Shown: positions 1 through 8,364 of the stretch, piece after piece
Layout of the letters: the number at the start of each line of letters is the position of its first letter
How positions within the stretch are numbered: the first letter of the stretch is position 1
From: Bacilli bacterium
Lineage (GTDB): Bacteria; Bacillota_I; Bacilli_A; RF39; UBA660
DNA length: 25,925 nt
Assembly: GCA_017627015.1 (NCBI GenBank)
Contig: JAGAHP010000004.1
Coordinates: 1 to 25,925, forward strand
Direction of reading: 5' to 3'
Translations under genes and position numbers: made by a program
The notes under the pieces: generated by a model
Databases searched by the model: none
What the model was told of the DNA's origin: nothing
Seen by the model: the letters and a program-made list of their open reading frames with translations, nothing else

Positions 1-1814
1 AACCTTTTTCTAAATTAACTAAAAAAGAAAAAGATATAATTCTTAAAGGCGATGATAAACCAATTCATTATAAGTTCTTGACAAAGAGTGGTAGAAAATA
101 TGACTCAATTGATTTAAATATTGGGGTACTTAGAACACTAGAATTAAGATATGCTGAAACATCAAGTGAATTTATAAGAGATTGGCTTGGTACTTATATG
201 ATGGAGTCAGCTTGTGAAGTATGTCATGGTTCTAGATTACAAGAACAAGTATTAAATATATTTATTAAAAAGAAAAATATAGATAATTTATGTAAGATGA
301 GTATTAAAGATCTATATAATTTTATATGTGAATTAAAACTTAATAAAGAACAAGAAGAAATATCTAGATTACTAATTAAAGATATTAAAGATAGATTAAA
401 TTTTTTAATAAATGTTGGTCTAGATTATTTAAGTCTTGCTAGATCGGCTTCATCACTAAGTGGAGGAGAAAGTCAAAGAATACGTTTAGCTACACAAATA
501 GGTTCTAGATTATCTGGAATACTATATGTACTTGATGAACCTAGTATTGGTCTTCATCAAAGAGATAATGAAAGACTAATAAATTCTTTAATTCAAATGA
601 GAGATCTTGGTAATACATTAATAGTAGTAGAACATGATACAGATACTATGCTTGCGGCAGATTACCTAGTAGATATTGGACCAGAAGCAGGAGTTAATGG
701 TGGATATGTTGTCGCTGAAGGTACTCCAAAAGAAGTAATGAATAACCCTAAATCGTTAACAGGTAGATATCTAAAAGGAATTGAAAAAATAGAAACTCCT
801 AAAAAACGTAGAAAAGGTAATAAACTTAATATAGAAGTAAAAGGTGCGACTGAGAATAACTTAAAGAACATAGATGTTAAGTTCCCATTAGGTAAGTTTA
901 TATGTGTTACTGGTGTTTCAGGATCAGGTAAAAGTACACTTGTTAATGAAATACTATATAAAACTCTTAGAAATAGTTTATATAAAGCTAAAGAAAAACC
1001 AGGTAAATGTAAGAAAGTTACTGGTATTGATAACATAGATAAAGTAGTTAATATATCTCAAGATCCTATAGGAAAGAGTCCAAGAAGTAATCCAGCGACT
1101 TATGTAGGAGTATTTGATGATATAAGAGATGTGTTTGCGTCTACTAAAGAAGCTAAAATAAGAGGATATTTAAAAGGAAGATTCTCGTTTAATGTAAAAG
1201 GTGGACGCTGTGAAGCCTGCTGGGGAGATGGAGTAAAGAAAATAGAGATGCATTTCTTGCCAGATGTATATGTTCCATGTGAAGTATGTCATGGCACTAG
1301 ATATAATAGTGAAACTCTTCAAATTAAATTTAAAGGTAAAAATATATCAGAAGTACTAGATATGACAGTAGATGAAGCCTTAGTATTCTTTGAAAATATA
1401 CCAAAAGTTAAAAACAAACTACAAACTATGCAAGATGTAGGACTTGGTTATATTAAATTAGGACAAAGCGCAACTACATTATCTGGTGGAGAAGCTGCTA
1501 GAGTAAAACTTGCGAAAGAATTACAAAAAAGACCTACTGGTAAGAGTCTATTTATACTTGATGAACCAACTACAGGTCTTCATACAGCAGACATAAAAAA
1601 ATTACTTGTTATCTTAAATAGAATAGTAGATAATGGAGATACAGTTATAGTAATTGAACACAATTTAGATGTTATAAAAATGGCAGATCACATCATAGAT
1701 TTAGGTCCAGAAGGTGGAGATGGCGGTGGAACAGTTGTATTTACTGGAACACCAGAAAGCATTATACAAGATAGCGTTAGTTATACTGGTAAATTTTTAA
1801 AAGGAATTTTATAA
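1..1814 (+). CDS. uvrA: UvrA excinuclease ABC subunit A, C-terminal part (5' end outside window)
   Basis: UvrA is the DNA-damage-sensing ATPase of nucleotide excision repair; it works as a dimer and hands damaged DNA to UvrB. The reading frame is open from base 3, and the first residues (PFSKLTK...) already match the interior of UvrA, so the start lies upstream; the TTG at 78 is not a real start. Visible in order: a zinc-binding half-site CEVCHGSR, the first ABC signature [12 protein letters not shown] followed by Walker [13 protein letters not shown], the second Walker [10 protein letters not shown], a second zinc module (CEACWGDG then CEVCHGTR), the second signature [12 protein letters not shown] and Walker [13 protein letters not shown]. 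About 600 residues of the usual 940 or so are present. The stop codon lies inside a terminator hairpin. No damage is visible and the identification is secure. Confidence 0.97.
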   Translation, partial: PFSKLTKKEKDIILKGDDKPIHYKFLTKSGRKYDSIDLNIGVLRTLELRYAETSSEFIRDWLGTYMMESACEVCHGSRLQEQVLNIFIKKKNIDNLCKMSIKDLYNFICELKLNKEQEEISRLLIKDIKDRLNFLINVGLDYLSLARSASSLSGGESQRIRLATQIGSRLSGILYVLDEPSIGLHQRDNERLINSLIQMRDLGNTLIVVEHDTDTMLAADYLVDIGPEAGVNGGYVVAEGTPKEVMNNPKSLTGRYLKGIEKIETPKKRRKGNKLNIEVKGATENNLKNIDVKFPLGKFICVTGVSGSGKSTLVNEILYKTLRNSLYKAKEKPGKCKKVTGIDNIDKVVNISQDPIGKSPRSNPATYVGVFDDIRDVFASTKEAKIRGYLKGRFSFNVKGGRCEACWGDGVKKIEMHFLPDVYVPCEVCHGTRYNSETLQIKFKGKNISEVLDMTVDEALVFFENIPKVKNKLQTMQDVGLGYIKLGQSATTLSGGEAARVKLAKELQKRPTGKSLFILDEPTTGLHTADIKKLLVILNRIVDNGDTVIVIEHNLDVIKMADHIIDLGPEGGDGGGTVVFTGTPESIIQDSVSYTGKFLKGIL

Positions 1815-1830
1815 AATTCCTTTTTATTTT
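1799..1830 (+). terminator. Rho-independent terminator of uvrA
   Basis: An 11-bp inverted repeat, AAAAGGAATTT with AAATTCCTTTT around a TATA loop, is followed by a run of T. It begins before the uvrA stop codon, so the gene end and the terminator overlap. Confidence 0.85.
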
Positions 1831-1840
1831 TGTCTTTTTT

Positions 1841-1849
1841 TGATATAAT
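1841..1849 (+). promoter_or_regulatory. Extended -10 promoter of the yvlD-lgt-whiA-traX cluster
   Basis: TGATATAAT is a perfect extended -10 box. No good -35 is seen, because the upstream bases are the T tract of the uvrA terminator. The first gene starts 20 bases further on, after the ribosome site AGAAGGAT. Confidence 0.7.
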
Positions 1850-1868
1850 TTACTAGAAGGATGATAAT

Positions 1869-2285
1869 ATGAAAGCAATTATTAGTGAAAAGAATGGTAA
1901 AAGACTAAATGCATTTTTAGATTGGATAATATATATGGCTGGATATTCATTAGCGTTGTTCCTAGTAGATATCCTTTTTAATGCTTTTGAAGTAGATAAT
2001 ATTATTTATTATTTTATCGCATCAGTCATAATTTATATTCTAAATAAAACCATAAAACCTATAGTTTTTAAATTAACTTTACCAATAACAGGTCTTACAT
2101 TTGGATTATTTTATTTTGTTGTTGATTTCTTAATGCTTGAAATAGTAGATTTAGTTCTAGCAAGACACTTTGATATATATGGTATATTCTGGGGAATATT
2201 TATGGCATTTGTACTTGCGATTGTTCATTTTATTATAGATGAAGTGATAGTTAAACCAATAATAAGGAGTTGTGATAAAAAATGA
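1869..2285 (+). CDS. YvlD-type (phage holin 4_2 superfamily) membrane protein
   Basis: A 138-aa integral membrane protein of the YvlD/DUF360 family. The sequence has four hydrophobic segments (about residues 21-37, 43-60, 70-92 and 105-125). It carries the family hallmark in the middle, LNKTIKPIVFKLTLPITGL: a Pro-containing loop after an Asn/Lys helix, then a TLPIT stretch. Members are small four-helix proteins of uncertain role; YvlD of Bacillus belongs to an envelope-stress operon, and the holin label comes from distant similarity only. The stop overlaps the lgt start (ATGATAA), so translation is probably coupled. The link to envelope function fits its neighbour lgt but is inference. Confidence 0.75.
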   Translation: MKAIISEKNGKRLNAFLDWIIYMAGYSLALFLVDILFNAFEVDNIIYYFIASVIIYILNKTIKPIVFKLTLPITGLTFGLFYFVVDFLMLEIVDLVLARHFDIYGIFWGIFMAFVLAIVHFIIDEVIVKPIIRSCDKK

Positions 2286-3034
2286 TAAACTCAATATCAA
2301 TTGGAAGTTTTACAATTTATTTCTATTCTATATGTATATTACTTGGAGTTATATCAGCGTACTTAGTAATTATGAAAGAAGCTAAAAAGAAAAATATAAA
2401 TATAGATATTATGTTTAATATAATATTTTATGGAATGCTTATAGGTATTGTAGGAGCGAGACTTTATTATGTAATATTTAATTTTAATTATTATATGTAC
2501 CATTTAGATGAAATAATAAAGGTCTGGAATGGTGGTCTTGCGATACATGGAGGTATAATTGCGGGATCTATATTTGTATATTTCTATTCTAAAAAGAAAG
2601 GAATAGACTTTATAAAATTAACAGATATAATACTTCCTGGAGTTATACTTGCGCAAGCTTTTGGTAGATGGGGTAATTTCTTTAATCAAGAAGCATATGG
2701 AATGCTTGTTAGTAAAGAATTATTACAAAAACTATTAGTACCGGATTTTGTAATTAATGGTATGTTTATAAAAGGACATTACTATTTACCTGCATTTTAC
2801 TTTGAAAGTATACTATGTTTAATAGGTTTTATAATAATGTTAATTATTAGAAATAAATCAAATAAAAAAGGGTTAGTAACAGGTTTTTATTTGATATGGT
2901 ATGGAATAATAAGATTTATAATAGAGATATTTAGAACAGATAGTTTAATGCTTTTTAATTTTAAAGTAGCGATGATAGTATCTGCGATAAGTATATTATT
3001 TGGAATTATATTATTAGTAAGAAATAAGGAGTGA
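2282..3034 (+). CDS. lgt: Prolipoprotein diacylglyceryl transferase
   Basis: Lgt transfers diacylglycerol from phosphatidylglycerol to the lipobox Cys of prolipoproteins in the membrane, the first step of lipoprotein maturation. The 250-aa length is close to normal for Firmicutes. Conserved signatures are present: GARLYYV around residues 58-64, the HGG motif at 89-91 (GGLAIHGGI) and GRWGNFFNQEAYG at 128-140, plus at least six hydrophobic helices. The start overlaps the preceding gene by four bases. It ends with TGA, which shows that TGA is a stop in this organism. The identification is secure. Confidence 0.95.
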   Translation: MINSISIGSFTIYFYSICILLGVISAYLVIMKEAKKKNINIDIMFNIIFYGMLIGIVGARLYYVIFNFNYYMYHLDEIIKVWNGGLAIHGGIIAGSIFVYFYSKKKGIDFIKLTDIILPGVILAQAFGRWGNFFNQEAYGMLVSKELLQKLLVPDFVINGMFIKGHYYLPAFYFESILCLIGFIIMLIIRNKSNKKGLVTGFYLIWYGIIRFIIEIFRTDSLMLFNFKVAMIVSAISILFGIILLVRNKE

Positions 3035-3038
3035 TTTT

Positions 3039-3980
3039 ATGACATTTTCAGGAAAAATAAAAGAAGAAGTATCTAAATTAGATGTAGATAAAATAGAATT
3101 AGTATCAGAACTATCTGGAATATTTTGTACTAATGCTGATATAAAGTTATATTCAATTAGAGTTCAAACAGAAAACTTAAACGCAGCAAATAGAATATTT
3201 AATATAGTTAAAGATGTATATGATGTAACTAGTAATATTACTGTTAAAAAGAATTACAACTTTAAAAAGAATGAAATATATATAATTGAAATAAAGAAAA
3301 ATGTTCCAGAAATAATAAAAGATATAGGTTTAATTGGAGAAACTGGATTTGTTATAGATGAAATACCTAAAGAAGAAATAGTTGCGGATGATAATTTAAA
3401 GAGTGCATTTGTTAGAGGTTCATTCTTAATAAGTGGTTCTGTTAATGATCCTAAGACAAGTAGATATCACTTAGAAATTATATCTAATAATGCTAAACAT
3501 GCAGAGTTTTTAAGAGATTTAATTAATAGTTTTAATCTTAATTCTAAAGTATTAAGAAGAAAAAAAGGTTATATGGTTTATATAAAAGAATCTGAAAAGA
3601 TTAGTGATTTCTTAAAAATGATAAAAGCATATAATGGTGTTATGTACTTTGAAGATATAAGAATATATAGAGAAAAAGTTAATATGAATAATAGAATAAA
3701 TAACTGTGAACAAGCTAATGTTGAGAAATCAATGGCTTCATCAAATAAGCAAATTAGTGATATTAATTATATAAAAGAAAGAGATGCATATGAATTATTA
3801 GATGATAAAGTTAGATTAGTCGCAGAATATAGAGTTAAATATCCGGATAGTTCATTAATAGAATTAAGTGAAATAATATCAGTAGAAACTAATAATAAAA
3901 TTACTAAATCTTGTGTTAACCATAGATTAAGAAAAATAAAAGATTTAGCGGACAAACTAAAAGGAAAAGAAAATGAGTAG
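3039..3980 (+). CDS. whiA: Sporulation/division regulator WhiA
   Basis: WhiA is a DNA-binding protein with a LAGLIDADG-like N-terminal domain and a C-terminal helix-turn-helix. It affects cell division and chromosome segregation in Bacillus and sporulation in Streptomyces. At 313 aa it has normal length. Family features seen: the MTFSGKIKEEVSKL start, RGSFLISGSVNDP near residue 125, the segment VNMNNRINNCEQANVEK and a C-terminal HTH ending CVNHRLRKIKDLADKL. Usual neighbours are rapZ and gluP (yvcJ/yvcK); here it sits between lgt and a TraX-like gene. The start follows GGAG, which overlaps the lgt stop. Confidence 0.96.
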   Translation: MTFSGKIKEEVSKLDVDKIELVSELSGIFCTNADIKLYSIRVQTENLNAANRIFNIVKDVYDVTSNITVKKNYNFKKNEIYIIEIKKNVPEIIKDIGLIGETGFVIDEIPKEEIVADDNLKSAFVRGSFLISGSVNDPKTSRYHLEIISNNAKHAEFLRDLINSFNLNSKVLRRKKGYMVYIKESEKISDFLKMIKAYNGVMYFEDIRIYREKVNMNNRINNCEQANVEKSMASSNKQISDINYIKERDAYELLDDKVRLVAEYRVKYPDSSLIELSEIISVETNNKITKSCVNHRLRKIKDLADKLKGKENE

Positions 3981-4662
3981 TTTAGTATTAAAAATAATTG
4001 CAACAATATTAATGACTGTTGAATACTCAGGGGTTATTATATTTGATAATAATTTAGTATTTAGATACTTTGGAAGAGCGGCTTTTCCTTTATTCGCATT
4101 CCTTTTAGTAGAGGGTTATAACCATACTAAAGATGATAAGAAAAGACTTATTAGATATAGTTTATCACTATTAATTTTAGCTTTATTAACAGAATTTCTA
4201 TATGATAAACTATTCTTTGGAGAAACTGTTTATTTAGGTTCTCAAAACCCTTTATTTGAGTTAATACTAGGTTTAATATGTTTATTTGTTTATGATAAAT
4301 TTTCGAATAGTATATCTAAAGTATTTACAGTAATAATAGTTATATATTTAGCGTTTATGTCTGATTTTCTATTTATAAATAATGGTGCATTAGGAATACT
4401 ATTATTATTTAGTTATTACATAATAATAAACTTAAATATTAAGAATAAATATAAAAACTTATTATATCTATTATCAGATATAATTTATATAGTATTATTC
4501 TTTTTTACAAGTGGTGGTAATCTTCTTCAAATAGGAGTACTTTTATCATTAATTCCAATCGCACTTTATAATGGTAAAAAAGGATATAAATCAAAAGCAA
4601 TACAATATAGTTTTTATTTATATTATCCTATTTTGTTGTTGATATTACTACTATTTAAATAA
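3973..4662 (+). CDS. TraX-family membrane protein with altered N-terminal motif
   Basis: A polytopic membrane protein of 229 aa resembling the TraX family (named for F-pilin N-acetylation). Chromosomal relatives in Firmicutes are membrane acyltransferase-like proteins. Family features: a first helix ending in the strong block FRYFGRAAFPLFAFLLVEGYNHT (residues about 30-52) followed by a charged loop DDKKRLIRY, and a C-terminal YSFYLYYPILLLI helix. Oddly, where relatives usually have an Asp-His pair after the first helix (typical MLIDHIG), this protein reads MTVEYSG, with Glu-Tyr instead. If that pair is catalytic, activity could be lost or changed. The start codon overlaps the end of whiA by eight bases, so it is probably translationally coupled. 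Confidence 0.75.
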   Translation: MSSLVLKIIATILMTVEYSGVIIFDNNLVFRYFGRAAFPLFAFLLVEGYNHTKDDKKRLIRYSLSLLILALLTEFLYDKLFFGETVYLGSQNPLFELILGLICLFVYDKFSNSISKVFTVIIVIYLAFMSDFLFINNGALGILLLFSYYIIINLNIKNKYKNLLYLLSDIIYIVLFFFTSGGNLLQIGVLLSLIPIALYNGKKGYKSKAIQYSFYLYYPILLLILLLFK

Positions 4663-4674
4663 TTAAAAATTATT

Positions 4675-4698
4675 AAAAGACTTTATGTCTTTTTTTAT
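4675..4698 (+). terminator. Terminator after the traX-like gene
   Basis: The hairpin AAAAGAC, loop TTTAT, GTCTTTT is followed by more T. It closes the uvrA-downstream cluster. Confidence 0.8.
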
Positions 4699-4701
4699 TT
4701 G

Positions 4702-4710
4702 TGATATAAT
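4702..4710 (+). promoter_or_regulatory. Extended -10 promoter of the Abi_2 gene
   Basis: TGATATAAT directly follows the T tract of the preceding terminator. There is no clear -35. The gene start is 17 bases downstream, after the ribosome site TAAGGTG. Confidence 0.65.
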
Positions 4711-4727
4711 TTTATTAAGGTGAAAAT

Positions 4728-5654
4728 ATGAATAAAAAGGAATTTAGGACGTTAGATGAACAAGTAGATATCCTTAAAGGTAAAGGACTAATTATCAATG
4801 ACCCTGAAAAAGTAAAAGAGATACTTTTAAGAGAAAATTACTTCTTTGTTAATGGATATAGACAGATGTTCTATAACAGTAATAGAAAATTTATACACGG
4901 TACAACATTTGAAGAATTATATTCTACTTTCTTATTTGATAGAAACTTAAGAAACTTACTATTTAAAAATTTATTAGTAATAGAAAACAATATTAAAAGT
5001 ATAATTTCATATCAATTAAGTAAGAAATATGGTTATAAAGAACAAGATTATTTAAATCCTAAGAACTTTACTCGAGATATGAAAGAAGCAAGAAGAGTTG
5101 ATGACGTTCTAAGTAAAATGAAAAGACAAATTAGAATAAATGGAGAAAAACATACTGCGACTTTTCACTATATGAGTAAATATAAATATGTACCATTATG
5201 GATTTTAGTTAAAGTATTATCCTTTGGTTTAATAAATGAATTATTTGGTATACTAAAAGAAGAAGATAAACAAGAAATCGCAGATATATATGGATTAGAT
5301 AAAGAAACTTTAAAAATATATATTCAATTATTATCTAATTATAGAAATTTATGTGCCCATGAAGATATAGTTTTTGATCATAAGACACAAGTATATATAG
5401 ATGATACAAAATATCATAGCGCTCTTAAATTAAATCAAAATGGTTTAGGAGAATATACTCAAGGTAAAACAGATTTATATGCGGTTGTTATTATATTTAA
5501 ACAAATGCTTCAACCGGATAGATTTAGAGAATTTATGAAAGAACTAGAAATTCTATTTGATGTATTTGATTCTAATGTAGAAACTATAACAAATGATAAA
5601 TTATTAGATAGAATGGGATTTCCAAAAAATTATATGGATATAATAGATATGTAG
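4728..5654 (+). CDS. Abi_2 (AbiD/AbiF-like) HEPN-type abortive infection protein
   Basis: A 308-aa soluble protein of the Abi_2 family, known from lactococcal AbiD/AbiF phage-resistance proteins. These are HEPN-fold proteins thought to act as RNases. The N-terminus has the family pattern TLDEQVDILKGKGLII followed by RENYFFVNGYRQMF. The HEPN signature R-N-x4-H type appears as RNLCAH at residues 206-211 (Arg206, His211), inside SNYRNLCAHED. It is flanked by housekeeping-type genes rather than a phage island, and the next gene (an HtrA-like protease) starts 12 bases after its stop, so the two are probably co-transcribed. No structured RNA is visible upstream, although an abiF RNA motif is known next to some relatives. 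Confidence 0.85.
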   Translation: MNKKEFRTLDEQVDILKGKGLIINDPEKVKEILLRENYFFVNGYRQMFYNSNRKFIHGTTFEELYSTFLFDRNLRNLLFKNLLVIENNIKSIISYQLSKKYGYKEQDYLNPKNFTRDMKEARRVDDVLSKMKRQIRINGEKHTATFHYMSKYKYVPLWILVKVLSFGLINELFGILKEEDKQEIADIYGLDKETLKIYIQLLSNYRNLCAHEDIVFDHKTQVYIDDTKYHSALKLNQNGLGEYTQGKTDLYAVVIIFKQMLQPDRFREFMKELEILFDVFDSNVETITNDKLLDRMGFPKNYMDIIDM

Positions 5655-5666
5655 GAGATGATATTT

Positions 5667-6734
5667 ATGAAGAATAAAAGAAGATTACTAAAATACTTCT
5701 TATTCTATGTCTTTACTATTATAAGTGCCATAGTCGCGGTTATATTATATTTAAAATATTATCCAGTTAAATCTAAAGTTATAACTGAGACAGTAAATAA
5801 AACTATGGTTAGTGAAGAAGGAATAGAAGAAGCAATAGGTGGAGTATATGATGCCGTTGTAACTGTACAAAGTTATTATAGTGGACAACTAGTAGGTACA
5901 GGTTCAGGTTTCATATATAAGAAAGAAGATAAAGGTTATATAATTACAAATAACCATGTTATTAAAGACGCTACTGATTATAAAGTATTACTTCAAACTG
6001 GTGATGAAGTAGATGCTAAACTATTAGGAGCGGATGAATACTCTGATTTAGCTGTATTATCTATAGATAAAAACAAAGTTACTAAAGTAGCTAAACTAGG
6101 TGATAGTGATTTAATAACAGTAGGAAATACAGTATTTACTGTAGGATCTCCTATGGGTAGTGATTATAGTGGATCAGTAACAAGAGGTATAGTATCTGCA
6201 AAAGATAGAACAGTAGAAACTGATAATGTAGTTACTAAAGTAATACAAACAGATGCTGCTATTAATCCTGGTAATTCAGGTGGACCACTTGTTAATTTGG
6301 CTGGTGAAGTAATAGGAATTACATCTATGAAACTTGCTCAAGAAGAAATAGAAGGTATGGGATTCGCAATACCTATAAATGATGCTAAATTATATGTTCA
6401 AAGTTTAGAAAAAGGACAAAATATAAGTAGACCAGCTCTAGGAGTATCATTAATAAATGTAACTGATAGATATAGATTATATTACTATAGAATAAATGTA
6501 GACTCTAATATTACATCAGGTGCGGTAGTCGCAGAAGCTCAATCAGGTGGTGCTGCTGATAAAGCAGGGCTTAAAAAAGGTGATGTAATTATAAAAATAG
6601 ATGATAAAGATGTTGACAGTATATCAAAACTTAGATATTATCTATATAAATATAAGATCGGTGATAAAGTTAAAATAACTTATATTAGAGATGGAAAAAC
6701 TAAAACAACTGATATTGTATTAGAAGGGAATTAA
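5667..6734 (+). CDS. HtrA/DegP-type serine protease with PDZ domain
   Basis: A membrane-anchored S1C protease for quality control of exported proteins. The start at 5667 is preferred over the in-frame ATG at 5658, because GGAG at 5653-5656 is correctly spaced only for the former. One N-terminal membrane helix (about residues 7-29) anchors it with the catalytic part outside. The trypsin-like triad is visible: His97 in TNNHVI, Asp127 in YSDLAVLSI and Ser204 in PGNSGGPL. A single PDZ domain follows, ending with GDVIIKIDDKDVDS. At 355 aa it matches YkdA/YvtA-type proteins. It follows the Abi_2 gene and precedes a small anchored protein within 3 bases. Confidence 0.93.
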   Translation: MKNKRRLLKYFLFYVFTIISAIVAVILYLKYYPVKSKVITETVNKTMVSEEGIEEAIGGVYDAVVTVQSYYSGQLVGTGSGFIYKKEDKGYIITNNHVIKDATDYKVLLQTGDEVDAKLLGADEYSDLAVLSIDKNKVTKVAKLGDSDLITVGNTVFTVGSPMGSDYSGSVTRGIVSAKDRTVETDNVVTKVIQTDAAINPGNSGGPLVNLAGEVIGITSMKLAQEEIEGMGFAIPINDAKLYVQSLEKGQNISRPALGVSLINVTDRYRLYYYRINVDSNITSGAVVAEAQSGGAADKAGLKKGDVIIKIDDKDVDSISKLRYYLYKYKIGDKVKITYIRDGKTKTTDIVLEGN

Positions 6735-6737
6735 TAT

Positions 6738-7136
6738 ATGGAAAAAAGAGGAAATAAAGGTAGAATAATCGCTATTATCGCATTAGTTATATTATTACTA
6801 GTGGTAGGAGTATTAGTATTTTATAATATGAATGGTGAAAAAAGAGCAAAAACTAGATTAACTCAAATATCTAAAATATTCTATAAATACTATTATGAAG
6901 ATAACTCTGATAAAAATGATAAGGACGCTATAAAAGTATTTTTATCTAAATATGCTGCATCAGGTCTAACAATTAGATTAAAAGATATGAAAGTATATAT
7001 AGATTCTAAAAAAGTTGAAAACTATAAAGCGTTAAAAAACTGTGATGAAGAAAAAACAAAAGTAATTATTTATCCACAAACACCATATGGTAAAGATGAC
7101 TTTAAGATAGAAACAAAATTAGATTGCAAAAAATAA
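6738..7136 (+). CDS. Small membrane-anchored protein of unknown function
   Basis: A 132-aa protein with one strongly hydrophobic N-terminal helix (about residues 9-28) preceded by positive charges (MEKRGNKGR). This fits a signal anchor with a roughly 100-residue outside domain. The rest is rich in Lys, Asp and Tyr and contains two Cys (in KNCDEE and LDCKK) that could form a disulphide outside the cell. The start is 4 bases after the HtrA-like stop, so it is in the same transcription unit. It could be a partner or substrate of the protease, but this is only context. No family is recognised. Confidence 0.7.
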   Translation: MEKRGNKGRIIAIIALVILLLVVGVLVFYNMNGEKRAKTRLTQISKIFYKYYYEDNSDKNDKDAIKVFLSKYAASGLTIRLKDMKVYIDSKKVENYKALKNCDEEKTKVIIYPQTPYGKDDFKIETKLDCKK

Positions 7137-7164
7137 AAAGAAAGTGTATAACTTTCTTTTTTTA
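7137..7164 (+). terminator. Terminator after the protease operon
   Basis: AAAGAAAGT, loop GTATA, ACTTTCTTT followed by T. It immediately follows the TAA stop at 7134-7136. Confidence 0.85.
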
Positions 7165-7173
7165 TGTTATAAT
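7165..7173 (+). promoter_or_regulatory. Extended -10 promoter of the SAM riboswitch transcript
   Basis: TGTTATAAT directly after the preceding terminator's T run. A start site near 7180 would place the riboswitch P1 helix at the very 5' end of the RNA. Confidence 0.7.
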
Positions 7174-7180
7174 ACATTTA

Positions 7181-7270
7181 ACATCTTATAAAGAGAGACG
7201 GAGGGACCAGCCCTATGAAGTCTCACCAACCTATTAAGTTAGGTGGTAAAGCTGGATCTATAAGATAACT
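7181..7270 (+). promoter_or_regulatory. SAM-I (S-box) riboswitch aptamer
   Basis: The classic S-box core is present: AGAGAGACGGAGGGA, the conserved CAGCCC and ATGAAG blocks, a hairpin CACCAACC with its partner GGTGGT, then AAAGCTGGATC. The P1 helix is ATCTTATA (7183-7190) with TATAAGAT (7259-7266). The expression platform is complete. AGATAAC at 7263-7269 can pair with GTTATCT at 7285-7291 as an antiterminator. This shares bases with both the P1 3' strand and the terminator that follows, so SAM binding should favour termination. It controls the 54-aa gene and metK, a typical S-box target. Confidence 0.96.
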
Positions 7271-7273
7271 TAT

Positions 7274-7306
7274 AATACACAAAGGTTATCTTTGTGTATT
7301 TTTTTT
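7274..7306 (+). terminator. Riboswitch-controlled terminator
   Basis: An 11-bp perfect stem, AATACACAAAG with CTTTGTGTATT around GTTAT, followed by eight or more T. Its 5' part of the 3' arm competes with the antiterminator. Confidence 0.95.
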
Positions 7307-7333
7307 CTTTTAAGATGTTAGAAAGGAGGATAA

Positions 7334-7498
7334 ATGGATAAAAAAATTAAAAAAATGACTATTGAAGAATTGGATGATTATATAGAAAGACTGCCTAGAA
7401 TATTTATGAAGGCAATAAGATATCAACAAGTTAAAAAAATAAGACCGGACTATGTTCCAAAACATATTAGAAATAAAAAGAAAGAAGGTATAAAATGA
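7334..7498 (+). CDS. 54-aa basic protein between the SAM riboswitch and metK
   Basis: A short gene with a very strong ribosome site (GAAAGGAGG, then ATAA before the ATG). It has 54 codons, rich in Lys, Arg and Ile, and begins MDKKIKKMTIEELDDYIERL. Its TGA stop overlaps the metK start (ATGA), the arrangement expected for translational coupling. It is the first gene of the SAM-regulated transcript. A predicted N-terminal amphipathic helix is followed by a basic tail (RNKKKEGIK). No family is recognised; it could be a small partner of the short MetK, a leader that sets metK translation, or an independent small protein. Confidence 0.75.
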   Translation: MDKKIKKMTIEELDDYIERLPRIFMKAIRYQQVKKIRPDYVPKHIRNKKKEGIK

Positions 7499-8277
7499 TT
7501 GAAAAAGTAAATCCAGGTCATCCAGATAAGGTGGCAGATAGAATATCAGGGGCAATAGTAGATTTAGCATATACTAAAAATGATAATCCTAAAATAGCGG
7601 TAGAACTATTATTAGGTCATGGTAATTGTCATATTATTATAGAAACAAGTGAAGTTTTTACTTATGATGAAATTAATGAAATAGTAAAAAGAATAGGAGG
7701 TAATCTAAAACTAGATTTACAAATAGTAAAACAAGATCCTCATTTAGCACATAATCAAGATAATAGTATTAAATGTGGAGATAATGGAATATTTAAAGGT
7801 GTACCATTAAGAGAAGAAGATAAGAAATTATCTAAGATAGCACATGATTTATATGATATTACTCACTCTGATGGTAAGTATGTTTTAGATGGTGATAAGT
7901 TGATTATTTGTCAAAGTAATATATCTAATCAAGAATTAGAAAAACTTTATCCTAAAGCCATAATAAACCCATTGGGAGAATGGACTGGAGGTTCTGATGT
8001 GGATTCAGGAGCGACTAATAGAAAACTAGGATCAGATATGGCTTTATCAGTAACAGGAGGAGGTCTTCATGGAAAAGACTTATCTAAGTCAGATGTTTCT
8101 ATAAATATATATGCATTTTTAAAAGCACAAGAAACAGGTAAAGTACAAGAATTTAGTTGTGCAATAGGAGATGAATATATTGATGGTAAACCATATTCAG
8201 AAATAGTAGATATTGCTAGAGATTATATTAATAATATTGGTGGATTTGAAAAGTTAGCAGAATGGGGTCTTTATTAA
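7495..8277 (+). CDS. metK: Compact S-adenosylmethionine synthetase (MetK-like)
   Basis: Methionine adenosyltransferase makes SAM from methionine and ATP. At 260 aa it is far shorter than the usual 380-400, yet it runs from a normal start to a normal end. Visible motifs: GHPDKVADRIS (residues 8-18), QDPHLAHNQ and GDNGIFKGV (equivalent to GDQGLMFGY), INPLGEWTGGSD, TNRKLGSD (Arg/Lys pair) and GGLHGKDLSKSD (catalytic Lys and Asp block). Much of the central domain is therefore missing or shortened, and the end stops at EWGLY soon after GGFEKLAEW. Key catalytic residues look kept, so I expect activity. It lies behind a SAM-I riboswitch. The alternative is a specialised paralogue alongside a full-length MetK elsewhere. 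Confidence 0.88.
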   Translation: MIEKVNPGHPDKVADRISGAIVDLAYTKNDNPKIAVELLLGHGNCHIIIETSEVFTYDEINEIVKRIGGNLKLDLQIVKQDPHLAHNQDNSIKCGDNGIFKGVPLREEDKKLSKIAHDLYDITHSDGKYVLDGDKLIICQSNISNQELEKLYPKAIINPLGEWTGGSDVDSGATNRKLGSDMALSVTGGGLHGKDLSKSDVSINIYAFLKAQETGKVQEFSCAIGDEYIDGKPYSEIVDIARDYINNIGGFEKLAEWGLY

Positions 8278-8278
8278 C

Positions 8279-8311
8279 AATGTAGTAAAATTGTAGTAAA
8301 ATTGTAGAAAA
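8279..8311 (+). repeat. Three tandem 11-bp repeats, candidate operator
   Basis: AATGTAGTAAA, ATTGTAGTAAA and ATTGTAGAAAA stand head to tail, ending 3 bases before the -35 box of the next promoter. The 11-bp period puts each copy on about the same face of the helix. The downstream gene begins with a ribbon-helix-helix domain of the kind that binds such sites and represses its own operon, so an autoregulatory operator is a reasonable inference. Confidence 0.6.
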
Positions 8312-8314
8312 GTG

Positions 8315-8343
8315 TTGACAATTAATTTTTAAAGTGATATTTT
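8315..8343 (+). promoter_or_regulatory. Promoter of the RHH-Nudix operon
   Basis: A perfect -35 TTGACA (8315-8320), a 17-bp spacer and an extended -10 TGATATTTT (8335-8343). It is one of the strongest promoters in the window and overlaps the edge of the 11-bp repeats. Confidence 0.8.
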
Positions 8344-8364
8344 ATTACTCAAGGAGGGAATATT

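Noticed and set aside
78..1814. uvrA read as a complete gene starting at the TTG at 78
   Set aside because: The same frame is open back to base 3 with UvrA-like residues, so the gene is simply cut by the window edge.
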